Origin: an uncultured Actinomycetes bacterium | Lineage (GTDB): Bacteria; Actinomycetota; Acidimicrobiia; Acidimicrobiales; SZUA-35 | Reading direction: 5' to 3' | NCBI GenBank assembly: GCA_902826025.1 | Contig: CADEDH010000014.1 | Coordinates: forward strand, 59,833-94,708 | DNA: 34,876 nt | Shown: positions 1 through 8,235 of the stretch, piece after piece | Position numbering within the stretch: the stretch's first letter is position 1 | Layout: each line of letters opens with the position of its first letter | Made by a program: the position numbers and the translations under genes | The notes under the pieces: model-generated | What the model saw: the letters and a program-made list of their open reading frames with translations, nothing else | The model's database searches: none | What the model was told of the DNA's origin: nothing

Positions 1-1226
1 TCGGCGCGTGGGGTGACGCTGGCTGGCGGAGGTTGGGGTGGCGTCGGCGGGCGAACCGCAGCGGGGGGCGAGGCGTCGGCCGGTGGGGGAGGGACGTCGG
101 CCGGTGCCGTTGCCGCCGGGCGTAGCTCGGGCCCGGCTGGGTCGGGCTCGGACGAGTCGGGCTCGGACGCGGCCTCGTTCGGCAGGGTCGGGGCGGTTGC
201 GGGGGGCGCCGATGCCGGCAGGGCGAAGGTGGCCGGAGGCTGAGGGGGCGCGCTGGCGACTGTGCGGTCGACATCGGCGGCAGGCGTGGCGATCGGCTTG
301 GGGCCGAACGGCGACGGGTCGGGGGGCGCGGGGGAGATGACCACCGCCTCGGCCGCCGCGTCGGCCGCCGGCGGGTCCTGGTCGTCTGGCGGGGATTCGG
401 CCATCGGCGGCGCCGCGGCCGATGCCGCCCGGCCGTTGTCGGCCGACGCCACCGTGATCGGCTCGTCGGTGGCGCCGTGCTCGTGAGCCGGCTCCTCCTC
501 CAACACCACGGGGATGTCGTGGGCCACCAGCCCGTTGGCCTCGTCGCCCGATTCGGCCCCGATGGCGACCAGCGCGCTGGCGGTCTCGGCCTCCGGGCCC
601 TCGTGGTGGCCGACCGGTTCGGCCGGTAGCCCCTCGTAGGGAGACAGATCGTCGTCTTCGCCCTGCACCGGCGGCAGCTTCAGCTCGGCCCAGTCGAGTG
701 GGTCGGGGGCGTCGTCGCCGGGGTCGGGGCCGGCGGTGGCGCCGTTGCCCGCTCCGCTCCCGTGAGCGAGGAGATCGACGTCGGCCGACCCGTCGTCGGC
801 CCGAACCGGGGAGGTCGCCTGGCTGGCGTCGGTTCCTCCCGCCCCACCGTTGGCAGCCGCCGGCTCGCCGGCCCGGGCCGCCCTCGCCTCCTCGTGCCGC
901 TGCCGGCGCGAGCCCGGCACACGGGCCGGGGAGATCGGCCGCAGGAGGCCATCGGGGGCGGGCGGCGTCAGCCCGTCGACGCCCCGAACCAGATCGATAC
1001 GGGCGGCGACGGCGCCGTCGGCCCCGGCCCCCGTGCCATTGCCGGGGACGGATGGGCCCGTTTCGGACGCGCCGCTGCTCACTTCTGCCGGGTGACCGTC
1101 GTCACCATCCACGTTGTCGCTCGACGGGGTGGCCGGATCGCCAGCCGACCCGTCGGCCGAGTCAGCGCCTGGGTTCTCGTTCGATGTCGCCCTTGATCGG
1201 GGGTGGGTAAATCGAAAAGAAGGCAA
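1..1226 (-). CDS. Long acidic Pro/Ala-rich disordered protein, partial
   Basis: This minus-strand frame is open from the left edge to a TAG stop near 1236, so about 408 codons are visible and the C-terminus lies outside the window. The composition is strongly biased to Ala, Pro, Gly, Asp and Glu, with almost no hydrophobic runs, as in an intrinsically disordered linker or N-terminal tail. A slightly more structured basic patch (RRQRHEEARAARAG) is followed by acidic stretches such as LPPVQGEDDDLSPYEG. The start is uncertain. TTG at 1226 is the only usual start codon near the upstream stop and has a weak AGGA before it; internal GTG codons further in are alternatives. Third-position GC and the absence of stops over 1.2 kb support this frame over the plus-strand ones, which are shorter and broken. 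The function is not recognisable from this part; a folded domain may follow beyond the edge. Confidence 0.6.
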   Translation of the reverse strand, partial: MPSFRFTHPRSRATSNENPGADSADGSAGDPATPSSDNVDGDDGHPAEVSSGASETGPSVPGNGTGAGADGAVAARIDLVRGVDGLTPPAPDGLLRPISPARVPGSRRQRHEEARAARAGEPAAANGGAGGTDASQATSPVRADDGSADVDLLAHGSGAGNGATAGPDPGDDAPDPLDWAELKLPPVQGEDDDLSPYEGLPAEPVGHHEGPEAETASALVAIGAESGDEANGLVAHDIPVVLEEEPAHEHGATDEPITVASADNGRAASAAAPPMAESPPDDQDPPAADAAAEAVVISPAPPDPSPFGPKPIATPAADVDRTVASAPPQPPATFALPASAPPATAPTLPNEAASEPDSSEPDPAGPELRPAATAPADVPPPPADASPPAAVRPPTPPQPPPASVTPRA

Positions 1227-1282
1227 ACCACGATCCTAATCGTCGCTCTATGCGGTTACGGCCCCACGGAGGTGGCTCCAGG

Positions 1283-1960
1283 TTATTCACAGGGCGGGGC
1301 AAGGGGTAGCGCGAGCCGTTGGCGCTCATTCTCGCAGTCCTCCCGTACCCAGCAGCCCGCCAGGTGGTCGTTCACCACACCCATCGCCTGCATGGCGGCA
1401 TAGGCCGTGGTGGGGCCGACGAAGCGGAACCCCCGTCTCTTCAGCGCCTTCGACAGTGCCAACGAGGCCGGCGTCTGAGCCGGAACGTCGGCGTAGGTCC
1501 GCGCCGCCCGCCGGTCCGGCTCGTGGGCCCAGACGAGCTCCGCCAGCGATTCGCCCCGGTCCCACATGTCCACCAGGGCCCGGGCGTTGTTCACCGCCGC
1601 CTCGATCTTGCCCCGGTGGCGGACGATCCCGGCGTCCGCCAGCAGCCGGGTCACGTCGTCGGGGCCGAATCGGGCCATCTCGGCTGCCTCGAACCCGGCG
1701 AACGCCGCCCGGAACCCCTCCCGTTTGCGCAGGATGGTGAGCCAGGAGAGCCCCGACTGGAACCCCTCGAGGCAGAGCCGTTCCAGCAGGGTGCGGTCGT
1801 CGGCCGTGGGCCGGCCCCACTCGGTGTCGTGGTAGAGGGCGTAGTCGAGGGTGCTGGCCCCCCAGCGGCATCGGGCGTTGGCGTCGGTCAGCGGGTCGGG
1901 CCCGGAGAATCCGGCCGGGCCCGGTCTGGCCTCGGCGAGGCCCAGGGTCAAGTCGCTCAT
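1283..1960 (-). CDS. tag: DNA-3-methyladenine glycosylase I
   Basis: This 225-residue protein is a Tag-family base-excision repair enzyme that removes 3-methyladenine from alkylated DNA. The family zinc ligands are visible as C31, H44, H199 and C203, with the same 13-residue spacing between the first two as in E. coli Tag. The base-recognition residues fall in CLEGFQSGLSW (E65, W73), and RHRGKI and KALKRRGFRFVGP match the helix-hairpin-helix core. It has about 27 extra N-terminal residues compared with E. coli Tag, before RCRWG. The ATG is preceded by GAGACT with a 6-base gap, a layout that would give a leaderless mRNA. It is divergent from the LCP gene. The identity is firm. Confidence 0.96.
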   Translation of the reverse strand: MSDLTLGLAEARPGPAGFSGPDPLTDANARCRWGASTLDYALYHDTEWGRPTADDRTLLERLCLEGFQSGLSWLTILRKREGFRAAFAGFEAAEMARFGPDDVTRLLADAGIVRHRGKIEAAVNNARALVDMWDRGESLAELVWAHEPDRRAARTYADVPAQTPASLALSKALKRRGFRFVGPTTAYAAMQAMGVVNDHLAGCWVREDCENERQRLALPLAPPCE

Positions 1961-1966
1961 GGGCGC

Positions 1967-1972
1967 AGTCTC
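1967..1972 (-). promoter_or_regulatory. Possible -10 element for leaderless tag mRNA
   Basis: GAGACT on the minus strand lies six bases before the tag ATG. It keeps the key A2 and T6 of the actinobacterial -10 and would place the transcript start at or next to the start codon. The first base is G rather than T and no -35 is clear, so this is weak by itself; its support is that several other genes here show the same spacing. Confidence 0.25.
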
Positions 1973-2075
1973 GCCCCTCGCCGTTTCAAATCGGCAAGCA
2001 GGGGGAAGCCGGGATCTGCTACCGCAGCACAGCGGGGGCGGTCAAGCCTGCCGCCAGCTTCGGGTGGTCGGCTGG

Positions 2076-2081
2076 TAGGTT
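2076..2081 (+). promoter_or_regulatory. Candidate -10 element for the LCP gene
   Basis: TAGGTT fits the TAnnnT actinobacterial -10 consensus and lies 39 bases before the TTG start of the LCP gene, inside the 160-bp divergent spacer with tag. No good -35 hexamer is seen at 16 to 18 bases upstream. Confidence 0.3.
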
Positions 2082-2120
2082 GGAGCATTCCACACGAGCG
2101 TCGGGTCGGGAGTTGCCGCC

Positions 2121-3620
2121 TTGTCAACACGGTTCGAGTCGGGCATCCAGAGGCCCCCAACAGCGACTCGCACCAAGCCCCGCCGTACGTGGGGCCAGCG
2201 GTTCCTGATCGGTTTCGGCTTCACCGCGTCCCTGTCGTTGGTGGTCGCCGCCCTCGGCCTCACCTACACGCTCAACCGCTACCGCAGCATCACCTTCCTC
2301 AAGGTGCCCACGGTGGAGTCGGCGCCTCCTGGTGAGCCGGTCAACTGGCTGCTCGTCGGGTCCGACTCCCGGGAGGGGATAGACCCCAACGATCCCAACG
2401 CCGGCGCGTTCCTGGGCGAGAAGGTCAACGGCAAGCGTACCGACACGATCATGCTGGCCCGGATCGATCCGGCCAACCACATGGTCGATCTCCTGTCGAT
2501 CCCGCGTGACCTGTGGGTGCCGATCGCCGGGACCGACGGCAACAACCGGATCAACTCCGCCTTCAACGCCGAGACCGGTGGCGGTGAGCAACGGCTCGTC
2601 TCCACGGTGGAAGACGTGCTGGGTGTTGAGGTCAACAATTACGCCGAAGTCAACTTCGTCGGCTTTCAGCAGATCATCGACAGCCTGGGTGGGGTGCCGA
2701 TCTACTTCTCCACCCCGGTGCGCGACACCCACTCCGGGCTCGACGTCAAGACCGCCGGCTGTCACGTGCTCGACGGCTCCCAGTCGCTGGCCTTCGCCCG
2801 CAGCCGGTATCTGGAGTACCAGCAGAACGGCAAGTGGAAGAGCGACATCACCAGTGATCTCGGCCGTTCGGCCCGCCAGCAGTACCTGATCACCCGCATC
2901 GCCGACCTGTCGAAGCAGTCGCTCGACCTCACCAGCCTGGGCACGATCAACGACATCCTCACCATCGGTGGCCGCAACCTGGTGATCGACGACGGCGCCT
3001 CGGCCAAGGAGCTCTACAACCTGGCCCGCACGTTCTCCGGTGTGGGCAGCGAGGGCATCCGTCGCCACGCCCTGCCGGTGAGCGAGTTCCGCACGGGCGG
3101 TGGCGCCGATGTGCTGCGGCTGAACGAGGCCGAAGCCCAGGCCACGCTCGACATCTTCCGGGGTCGGGTACCGGTCGATCCCACGCAGCCCCCGTCAACC
3201 GACACGGTGGCCAAGGACAGCTTCGCCATCGGGGTGCAGAACGGGGCCGGCATCTCGGGCCTGGCCAAGTCGTCGGCCACCGACCTGGAGACCGCCGGGT
3301 TCCAGGTCGACCAGATCGCCGACGCGCCGGCACCGGTCGACTTCACCACCGTGCGCTACCCCAGCCGCCTGGCTGCCGGAGCCTCGGTGCTCGGCACCAG
3401 CCTGGCCGTGGCCCCCCACTACGAGCAGGACAACACGCTCAAGAGCGTGCAACTCGTGTTGGGCCCCGACTACGACGGGTTGGGCACCGGCACGCCGGCG
3501 TCGCCCACCACCACGGCCGCCCCCGCTATCACCACGCCACCACCGACGCCGGAGAACGAGAACATCGTCGGCATCGTGCCCGGGCCCGGCCCCGCCGGCA
3601 CCCCCTGCGCCGCCACCTGA
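2121..3620 (+). CDS. LCP (LytR-CpsA-Psr) family glycopolymer transferase
   Basis: This is a 499-residue membrane-anchored LCP protein. The family transfers undecaprenyl-linked glycopolymers (teichoic acid, arabinogalactan, capsule) onto peptidoglycan on the outer face of the membrane. A basic cytoplasmic tail is followed by one membrane segment at about residues 28-50. The LCP core then shows NWLLVGSDSR (75-84), RTDTIML (106-112), SIPRDLWVPI (126-135) and AFARSRY (224-230), including the Arg/Asp residues that bind the pyrophosphate lipid. A LytR_C-type domain follows at about 375-455, and the tail is Thr/Pro-rich. The start is TTG with GGGAG eight bases upstream; no ATG or GTG fits better. 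It sits beside a polysaccharide locus, so ligation of that polymer to the wall is a reasonable inference. Confidence 0.93.
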   Translation: MSTRFESGIQRPPTATRTKPRRTWGQRFLIGFGFTASLSLVVAALGLTYTLNRYRSITFLKVPTVESAPPGEPVNWLLVGSDSREGIDPNDPNAGAFLGEKVNGKRTDTIMLARIDPANHMVDLLSIPRDLWVPIAGTDGNNRINSAFNAETGGGEQRLVSTVEDVLGVEVNNYAEVNFVGFQQIIDSLGGVPIYFSTPVRDTHSGLDVKTAGCHVLDGSQSLAFARSRYLEYQQNGKWKSDITSDLGRSARQQYLITRIADLSKQSLDLTSLGTINDILTIGGRNLVIDDGASAKELYNLARTFSGVGSEGIRRHALPVSEFRTGGGADVLRLNEAEAQATLDIFRGRVPVDPTQPPSTDTVAKDSFAIGVQNGAGISGLAKSSATDLETAGFQVDQIADAPAPVDFTTVRYPSRLAAGASVLGTSLAVAPHYEQDNTLKSVQLVLGPDYDGLGTGTPASPTTTAAPAITTPPPTPENENIVGIVPGPGPAGTPCAAT

Positions 3621-3633
3621 GGCTCCGAACCCG

Positions 3634-3680
3634 GAACTCTGACGTCGGGGCCCGCTTTCGGCCACGCCGTGTCAGAGTTC
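3634..3680. terminator. Bidirectional stem-loop between LCP gene and cysC
   Basis: GAACTCTGAC (3634-3643) and GTCAGAGTTC (3671-3680) form a perfect 10-bp stem, with further pairing of CGGGGCC and GGCC inside the 27-base loop. It lies between two convergent genes, and its right arm covers the last codons and stop of cysC. It could end transcription from both sides. There is no T-run. Confidence 0.55.
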
Positions 3681-4274
3681 GCTTAGAAGCGTGAGCAGCC
3701 GGGCGGCCATGGCTGCCGGGGCGCCGTCGGCCGGGGTGAGCACCAGCTCGGGGGACAGTGGCGCCTCGTAGGGGTCGTCGATGCCGGTCATGCCCCGCAG
3801 CTCACCGGCCCGGGCCCTCGTGTACAGGCCCTTGGGATCGCGCCGTTCGCACTCGGCCAGCGGAGTGTCCACGAAGACCTCCAGGAACGGCAGGTCGGCG
3901 GCGTCGTGGAGCCGGCGGGCCAGGCTCCGGGCCGCCCGGTACGGGCTGATCAGGGGCACGATGGCCACCACCCCGGCGTCGGCCAGGAGCCGGGCCACGT
4001 GGGCCACCCGGCGCACGTTCTCGTCGCGATCGGCGGCCGAGAACCCCAGGTCGCCGTTGAGGCCCTGGCGGAGGTTGTCGCCGTCGAGCAGATAGGCGGC
4101 CCGACCCCTGGCCACCAGCTGGCGTTCCAGCTCCACCGCCACCGTCGACTTCCCCGACCCCGACAGCCCGGTCAGCCACACCGTTGCGCCCGGACCGCCG
4201 GTGGCCTGGGCACGGCTGGCCCGGTCAACGGCGCTGGGGTGCCAGACGGTGTTCTCGGAGACGGGGTCGGTCAC
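3672..4274 (-). CDS. cysC: Adenylylsulfate (APS) kinase
   Basis: This 200-residue enzyme phosphorylates APS at the 3' position to give PAPS, the donor for sulfotransferases and for PAPS reduction. The P-loop is GLSGSGKS (36-43). LDGDNLR (63-69) supplies the APS-site residues, and [22 protein letters not shown] and [14 protein letters not shown] are the family lid and substrate motifs. Nothing is missing. The start is GTG, seven bases after the cysN stop, so it is the last gene of a cysD-cysN-cysC operon. In many bacteria CysC is fused to CysN; here it is separate. No PAPS reductase, sulfite reductase or sulfotransferase is seen in the window. Confidence 0.96.
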   Translation of the reverse strand: MTDPVSENTVWHPSAVDRASRAQATGGPGATVWLTGLSGSGKSTVAVELERQLVARGRAAYLLDGDNLRQGLNGDLGFSAADRDENVRRVAHVARLLADAGVVAIVPLISPYRAARSLARRLHDAADLPFLEVFVDTPLAECERRDPKGLYTRARAGELRGMTGIDDPYEAPLSPELVLTPADGAPAAMAARLLTLLSEL

Positions 4275-4281
4275 GCCCCGC

Positions 4282-5535
4282 TCACTCGGTGCCGACGATC
4301 ATGCCGGCGGCAACCGTGACGTTGGTGGCCTCGTCGACCAGGATGAAGCTGCCGGTGTTGCGGTTGCGCTGGTAGTCGTCGGCCATCAGCGGCTGGGTGG
4401 TGCGCAGCCGGACCCGACCGATCTCGTTGAGGGCCAGGCTGGTGGCCGACTCGTCGCGGTGCGAGGTGTTGATGTCGAGCCGGTAGCGGAGATCCTTCAC
4501 CATGGCCCGGGCCCACCGGGTGGTGTGCTTGATGGCCAGCTTGGCTCCCGGCAGCAGGGGTGTCGTCTCCGACATCCAGCACACCATGGCCTCCAGGTCC
4601 TGGGTGACGGCGGGCCGATTGTTGGGTCGGCACAGCATGTCGCCCCGGCTCACGTCGAGGTCGTCTTCCAGCAGCACGGTGACCGCCATGGGGGCCACGG
4701 CGGCGTCGACCGGGCCGTCGGCGGTGTCGATCCGGGTGATGCGGGTGCCGAAGCCCGAGGGGAGGGCGATCACCTCGTCGCCGGCCCGCAGCATGCCGCC
4801 GGCCACCGTGCCGGCGTAGCCGCGGTAGTCGTGGTGCTCGGTGCTCTGGGGCCGGATCACGTACTGCACCGGGAACCGCACGTCCACCAGGTTGCGGTCG
4901 GACGCGATGTAGACCTCCTCCAGGTGGTGGAGCAGGGTGGACCCCTTGTACCAGTCCATGTTGGCCGACCGGTCGACCACGTTGTCGCCGTGGAGGGCCG
5001 ACAGCGGGATGAACGTGAGATCCCGGAAGTCGAGCCGGCTGGCCAGCTCGGTGTACTCGCGCTTGATGTCGGTGAAGACCTGCTGGTCCCAGCCGACGAG
5101 GTCCATCTTGTTGATGGCCACCACCACGTGGGGGATACGCAGCAGGTTGGCGATGTAGGAGTGGCGCCGGCTCTGCTCCAGGATCCCCTTGCGGGCGTCG
5201 ACCAGGATGATGGCCAGATCGGCGGTGGAGGCCCCGGTGACCATGTTGCGGGTGTACTGGATGTGCCCCGGGGTGTCGGCGATGATGAACTTGCGGTTGG
5301 GGGTGGCGAAGTACCGGTGGGCCACGTCGATCGTGATCCCCTGCTCCCGCTCGGCCCGCAGGCCGTCGGTGAGCAGGGCCAGGTTGGTGTGCTCGTCGCC
5401 CCGGCTGGCGCTGGTGGCCTCGATGGCCTCCAGCTGATCCTCGAAGATCGACTTCGAGTCGTACAGCAGGCGCCCGATGAGGGTGCTCTTGCCGTCGTCG
5501 ACGGAGCCGGCGGTGGCCAGGCGAAGCAGGTCCAT
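4282..5535 (-). CDS. cysN: Sulfate adenylyltransferase large (GTPase) subunit
   Basis: CysN is the regulatory GTPase of ATP sulfurylase; GTP hydrolysis drives formation of APS from ATP and sulfate with CysD. The 417-residue product is an EF-Tu-like GTPase with G1 GSVDDGKST (10-18), G3 DTPGH (87-91) and G4 NKMD (142-145), followed by two beta-barrel domains. It ends without a fused APS kinase. The ATG at 5535 shares one base with the cysD stop (TGATG), which indicates translational coupling. A longer upstream reading in this frame overlaps cysD and has no family similarity, so it was not used. Confidence 0.96.
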   Translation of the reverse strand: MDLLRLATAGSVDDGKSTLIGRLLYDSKSIFEDQLEAIEATSASRGDEHTNLALLTDGLRAEREQGITIDVAHRYFATPNRKFIIADTPGHIQYTRNMVTGASTADLAIILVDARKGILEQSRRHSYIANLLRIPHVVVAINKMDLVGWDQQVFTDIKREYTELASRLDFRDLTFIPLSALHGDNVVDRSANMDWYKGSTLLHHLEEVYIASDRNLVDVRFPVQYVIRPQSTEHHDYRGYAGTVAGGMLRAGDEVIALPSGFGTRITRIDTADGPVDAAVAPMAVTVLLEDDLDVSRGDMLCRPNNRPAVTQDLEAMVCWMSETTPLLPGAKLAIKHTTRWARAMVKDLRYRLDINTSHRDESATSLALNEIGRVRLRTTQPLMADDYQRNRNTGSFILVDEATNVTVAAGMIVGTE

Positions 5536-6443
5536 CAGAAGTACCCCTCCTTCTTGCGGTCTTCCATGGCCGCTTCGGTTGTGCGATCGTCGGCCCGGGT
5601 GGCCCCCCGCTCGGTGATGCGGGTGGCGGCGATCTCGTCGATCACGGTGTCGATGTCGGCGGCCGAGGACTCGACGGCGCCGGTGCAGCTGGCGTCGCCA
5701 ACGGTGCGGAAGCGCACCAGCCGGTCCTCCGGCGTCTCGCCCTCCATCACGGTGACGTAGGGGGTGACGGCCAGCCACATGCCGTCGCGGGAGAACACGG
5801 AACGGCGGTGGGCGTAGTAGATGGAAGGCAGCTCCAGGTTCTCTTCCCGGATGTAGTGCCACACGTCGAGCTCGGTCCAGTTGGAGATGGGGAACACCCG
5901 GATGTGCTCGCCCTGGCGGTGGCGGCCGTTGTAGAGGTTCCACAGCTCGGGCCGCTGGGCCTTGGGGTCCCACTGGCCGAACTCGTCGCGGAAGCTGAAG
6001 ATCCGCTCTTTGGCCCGGGCCTTTTCCTCGTCTCGCCGGGCGCCGCCGAACACGGCGTCGAAGCGGTGCTCCTCGATGGCGTCGAGCAGGGTTGTGGTCT
6101 GGAGCCGGTTGCGGGAGGCCCGGGGCCCGGTCTCCTCGGCCACCCGACCGGCGTCGATCGAGGCCTGCACCGAGGCCACCACCAGGCGGACCCCGGCCTC
6201 GGCCACCCGACGGTCGCGGTAGTCGATCACCTCGTCGAAGTTGTGGCCCGTGTCCACATGCATCACCGGGAACGGCACCGGCGCGGGGTGGAAGGCCTTG
6301 ATGGCCAGGTGGAGCATCACGATCGAGTCCTTGCCCCCCGAGAACAGCAGCACCGGCCGCTCGAACTCGGCCGCCACCTCCCGGATGACGTGGATGGCTT
6401 CGGACTCCAGCATCGACAGATGGCTGAGCTGGGTGGTTGACAT
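5535..6443 (-). CDS. cysD: Sulfate adenylyltransferase small subunit
   Basis: CysD is the catalytic subunit of the CysDN ATP sulfurylase and belongs to the PP-loop N-type ATP pyrophosphatases. At 302 residues it has the family's usual length. The PP-loop is LFSGGKDS (33-40). Other matching stretches are MHVDTGHNFDEV, GGARRDEEKARAKER and FPISNWTELDVW. The ATG at 6443 has GAGAGGAAG just upstream and gives the canonical N-terminus; the open frame continues upstream but into unrelated sequence. It is the first gene of the cysDNC operon. No cobalamin, SAM or other riboswitch was recognised before it. Confidence 0.96.
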   Translation of the reverse strand: MSTTQLSHLSMLESEAIHVIREVAAEFERPVLLFSGGKDSIVMLHLAIKAFHPAPVPFPVMHVDTGHNFDEVIDYRDRRVAEAGVRLVVASVQASIDAGRVAEETGPRASRNRLQTTTLLDAIEEHRFDAVFGGARRDEEKARAKERIFSFRDEFGQWDPKAQRPELWNLYNGRHRQGEHIRVFPISNWTELDVWHYIREENLELPSIYYAHRRSVFSRDGMWLAVTPYVTVMEGETPEDRLVRFRTVGDASCTGAVESSAADIDTVIDEIAATRITERGATRADDRTTEAAMEDRKKEGYF

Positions 6444-6624
6444 GGCTTCCTCTCGGGCCACCTCGACGCTGGCCCGGAGCGGGAGGCGAAGGCGGCCGGC
6501 GGGGGCGGCGGTACGTGGTAGGGCGGGTTGCTCAGGAGTCTGGTCGGCCTGCCGACTCAGACCTTGATCGTTCGGCGCGCCGACCGATCGACCGGTCCAT
6601 CCTACGAAAGGTCGGGACGAACCC
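6444..6624. other. Divergent spacer, cysD / BY-kinase-like gene
   Basis: This 181-bp spacer must hold the promoters of both the cysDNC operon (leftward) and the polysaccharide locus (rightward). On the minus strand TAGGAT (6604-6599) fits a -10 for cysD with a long leader. A CGGCGCGCCG palindrome lies near 6575. No clear -35 and no recognised operator was found. Confidence 0.3.
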
Positions 6625-8223
6625 ATGTCCGACGGCTCGTCTTCAGTTGTACGACTCAGCGAGTACAGCCGGGTCCTGCGGCGCGGGGCCCGGGTGATCG
6701 CCGGTGTGGCCGTGATCGGGGCCATGGTCGGCACCGCGCTCGTGGCCAGCCAGCCCCGTCGGTACGAGACCGTGGCCACGGTGGAGGTCCGGCCGATCGT
6801 GTCCCGCCAGGACGACCCCAACCTCGATCTCTCCCGCCAGGTCGATCCCGAGACCGAGGTGGCCATCGCCCGCTCGTTGCGGGTGGCCGAACGGGCCCTG
6901 GCCCTGCGTGCGGCGGCCACCGAGCTGGGCCGGACCGACCTGGAGTCCGTCGAGGTGGCCGAACTGGCCGCCACCCTGGTTCCCGCCCCCGAAGTGGCCC
7001 GTACCGACATGGCCGGCCTGGAGGTGACGGTCGTCGACGACTCCACGATCCTCAAGTTCCACGCCACCGCCGCCGACGCCCGCGGCGCCCAGCTCCTGGC
7101 CCAGTCGAGCGCTCTGGCCTACCTGGCCTTCCGTCAGGAAGAGGCCACCGCCGGCGCCGCTGAGTCGCGGGCCCGCCTGGAGGCCCGCGAGGCCGAGCTG
7201 CTCACCGCCCTGGCCGCCATCGACAACAGCGCCACGGCGGCCGACGCCCAGGCCCCGGCCGCCATCGACACGGTGCCGGTGGCCGCCCTGCCCTACGCCG
7301 CGGTGGCCAAGCGCCAGGAGTTGGTGGCCATCGGTTCCACCTACGCCAATCTGGCCGCCCTGGCCATCGACCCCGGTGTGGTGCTGACCGACGCCGTCCT
7401 GCCCACCACCACCCAGGGCCTGCCCCTCTACGCCGGGCCGGTGATGGGCCTGATGCTGGGCCTGATCGGCGCCCTGACCGCCGTGTTCGTGCTCGACCGC
7501 ACCGACGACCGGCTCCGGTCGGGTCGGGTGGAGCTGAGCGCCCTCGGCGTGCCCGTGCTGGGCAACGCCCCGGTGGCGGCCAAGCGGGGCACGCTGGTGG
7601 ACAGCGGCGGGGTGTACCCCAGCAGCAGCCCGGCCGGCGATGCCTATCGCCGTTTGCAGGGCAGCCTCCTGTTCACCCTGGAGCACGACTCCCGCAGCGT
7701 GGTGCTGGTGGCCGGTGTCACCAGCGCGGCGGCCGCCACCACCGTGGCCGCCAACGTGGCCGTCACCGCCGCCCGCTCGGGCCGCCGCACCCTGGTGGTG
7801 GGGGCCGACCTGCGGCGCAACGGGCTCGCCCCCCGCTTCGGCCTGTCGGGGGGCAAGGGCCTCAGCGACGTGGTGGTCGACGGGGCCAGCCTGGCCGAGT
7901 CGATCCGGGCCGTGCCCGGGGTCGACAACCTGTCGGTGCTGGGCGCCGGCACCCGCCTCGACCGCCCGGCGGCCGTGCTCCAGAGCGAGGCCCTGGCCCG
8001 CCTGTTGGCCGCCGTAGAGGCCGACTTCGACCTGGTGATCGTGGAGGCCGCCCCCATCCTGGAGGTGGCCGACGCGGTGGACGTCGCCCGCTTGTGCCAC
8101 GGCTCGGTGGTGGTGGTCGACGCCGCCACCGAGACCCGGGCCGCCATCGCCGACTCGGTGGACCAGCTCCGCAGTGTGGGGGCCGACGTGGTGGGCGTCG
8201 TGGTGGCCGACGCCGACCGCTGA
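6625..8223 (+). CDS. Wzz/BY-kinase-like protein, nucleotide motifs degraded
   Basis: This 532-residue protein has the layout of a polysaccharide co-polymerase fused to a bacterial tyrosine kinase. There is a membrane segment at 24-41, an extracytoplasmic Wzz-like region with an Ala-rich helix at about 160-200, a second membrane segment at 268-290, and a cytoplasmic CpsD/Wzc-type P-loop fold (about 335-530). The usual catalytic motifs are altered. The Walker A, normally like TSxxPGEGKST, reads VTSAAAATTVAANVA (365-379) and has lost the GxGK lysine. Walker A' reads VVGADLRR, with Gly for the first Asp. Walker B reads VIVEAAP, with Glu for Asp. There is no C-terminal tyrosine cluster. It therefore probably does not hydrolyse ATP or autophosphorylate and may act only in chain-length control. 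The start is ATG, with AAAGG upstream. It heads the polysaccharide locus. Confidence 0.85.
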   Translation: MSDGSSSVVRLSEYSRVLRRGARVIAGVAVIGAMVGTALVASQPRRYETVATVEVRPIVSRQDDPNLDLSRQVDPETEVAIARSLRVAERALALRAAATELGRTDLESVEVAELAATLVPAPEVARTDMAGLEVTVVDDSTILKFHATAADARGAQLLAQSSALAYLAFRQEEATAGAAESRARLEAREAELLTALAAIDNSATAADAQAPAAIDTVPVAALPYAAVAKRQELVAIGSTYANLAALAIDPGVVLTDAVLPTTTQGLPLYAGPVMGLMLGLIGALTAVFVLDRTDDRLRSGRVELSALGVPVLGNAPVAAKRGTLVDSGGVYPSSSPAGDAYRRLQGSLLFTLEHDSRSVVLVAGVTSAAAATTVAANVAVTAARSGRRTLVVGADLRRNGLAPRFGLSGGKGLSDVVVDGASLAESIRAVPGVDNLSVLGAGTRLDRPAAVLQSEALARLLAAVEADFDLVIVEAAPILEVADAVDVARLCHGSVVVVDAATETRAAIADSVDQLRSVGADVVGVVVADADR

Positions 8224-8235
8224 CGGGCCCACGCT

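Noticed and set aside
762-1196. Plus-strand open frames across 1-1210
   Set aside because: They are short and overlap each other. The minus strand has one uninterrupted frame over the whole stretch with the expected codon bias, so the plus-strand frames are shadows.
4201-5760. 519-codon plus-strand frame opposite cysN
   Set aside because: The translation is Val/Gly/His-rich with no family motifs, and it is antisense to clearly identified cysN and cysD.
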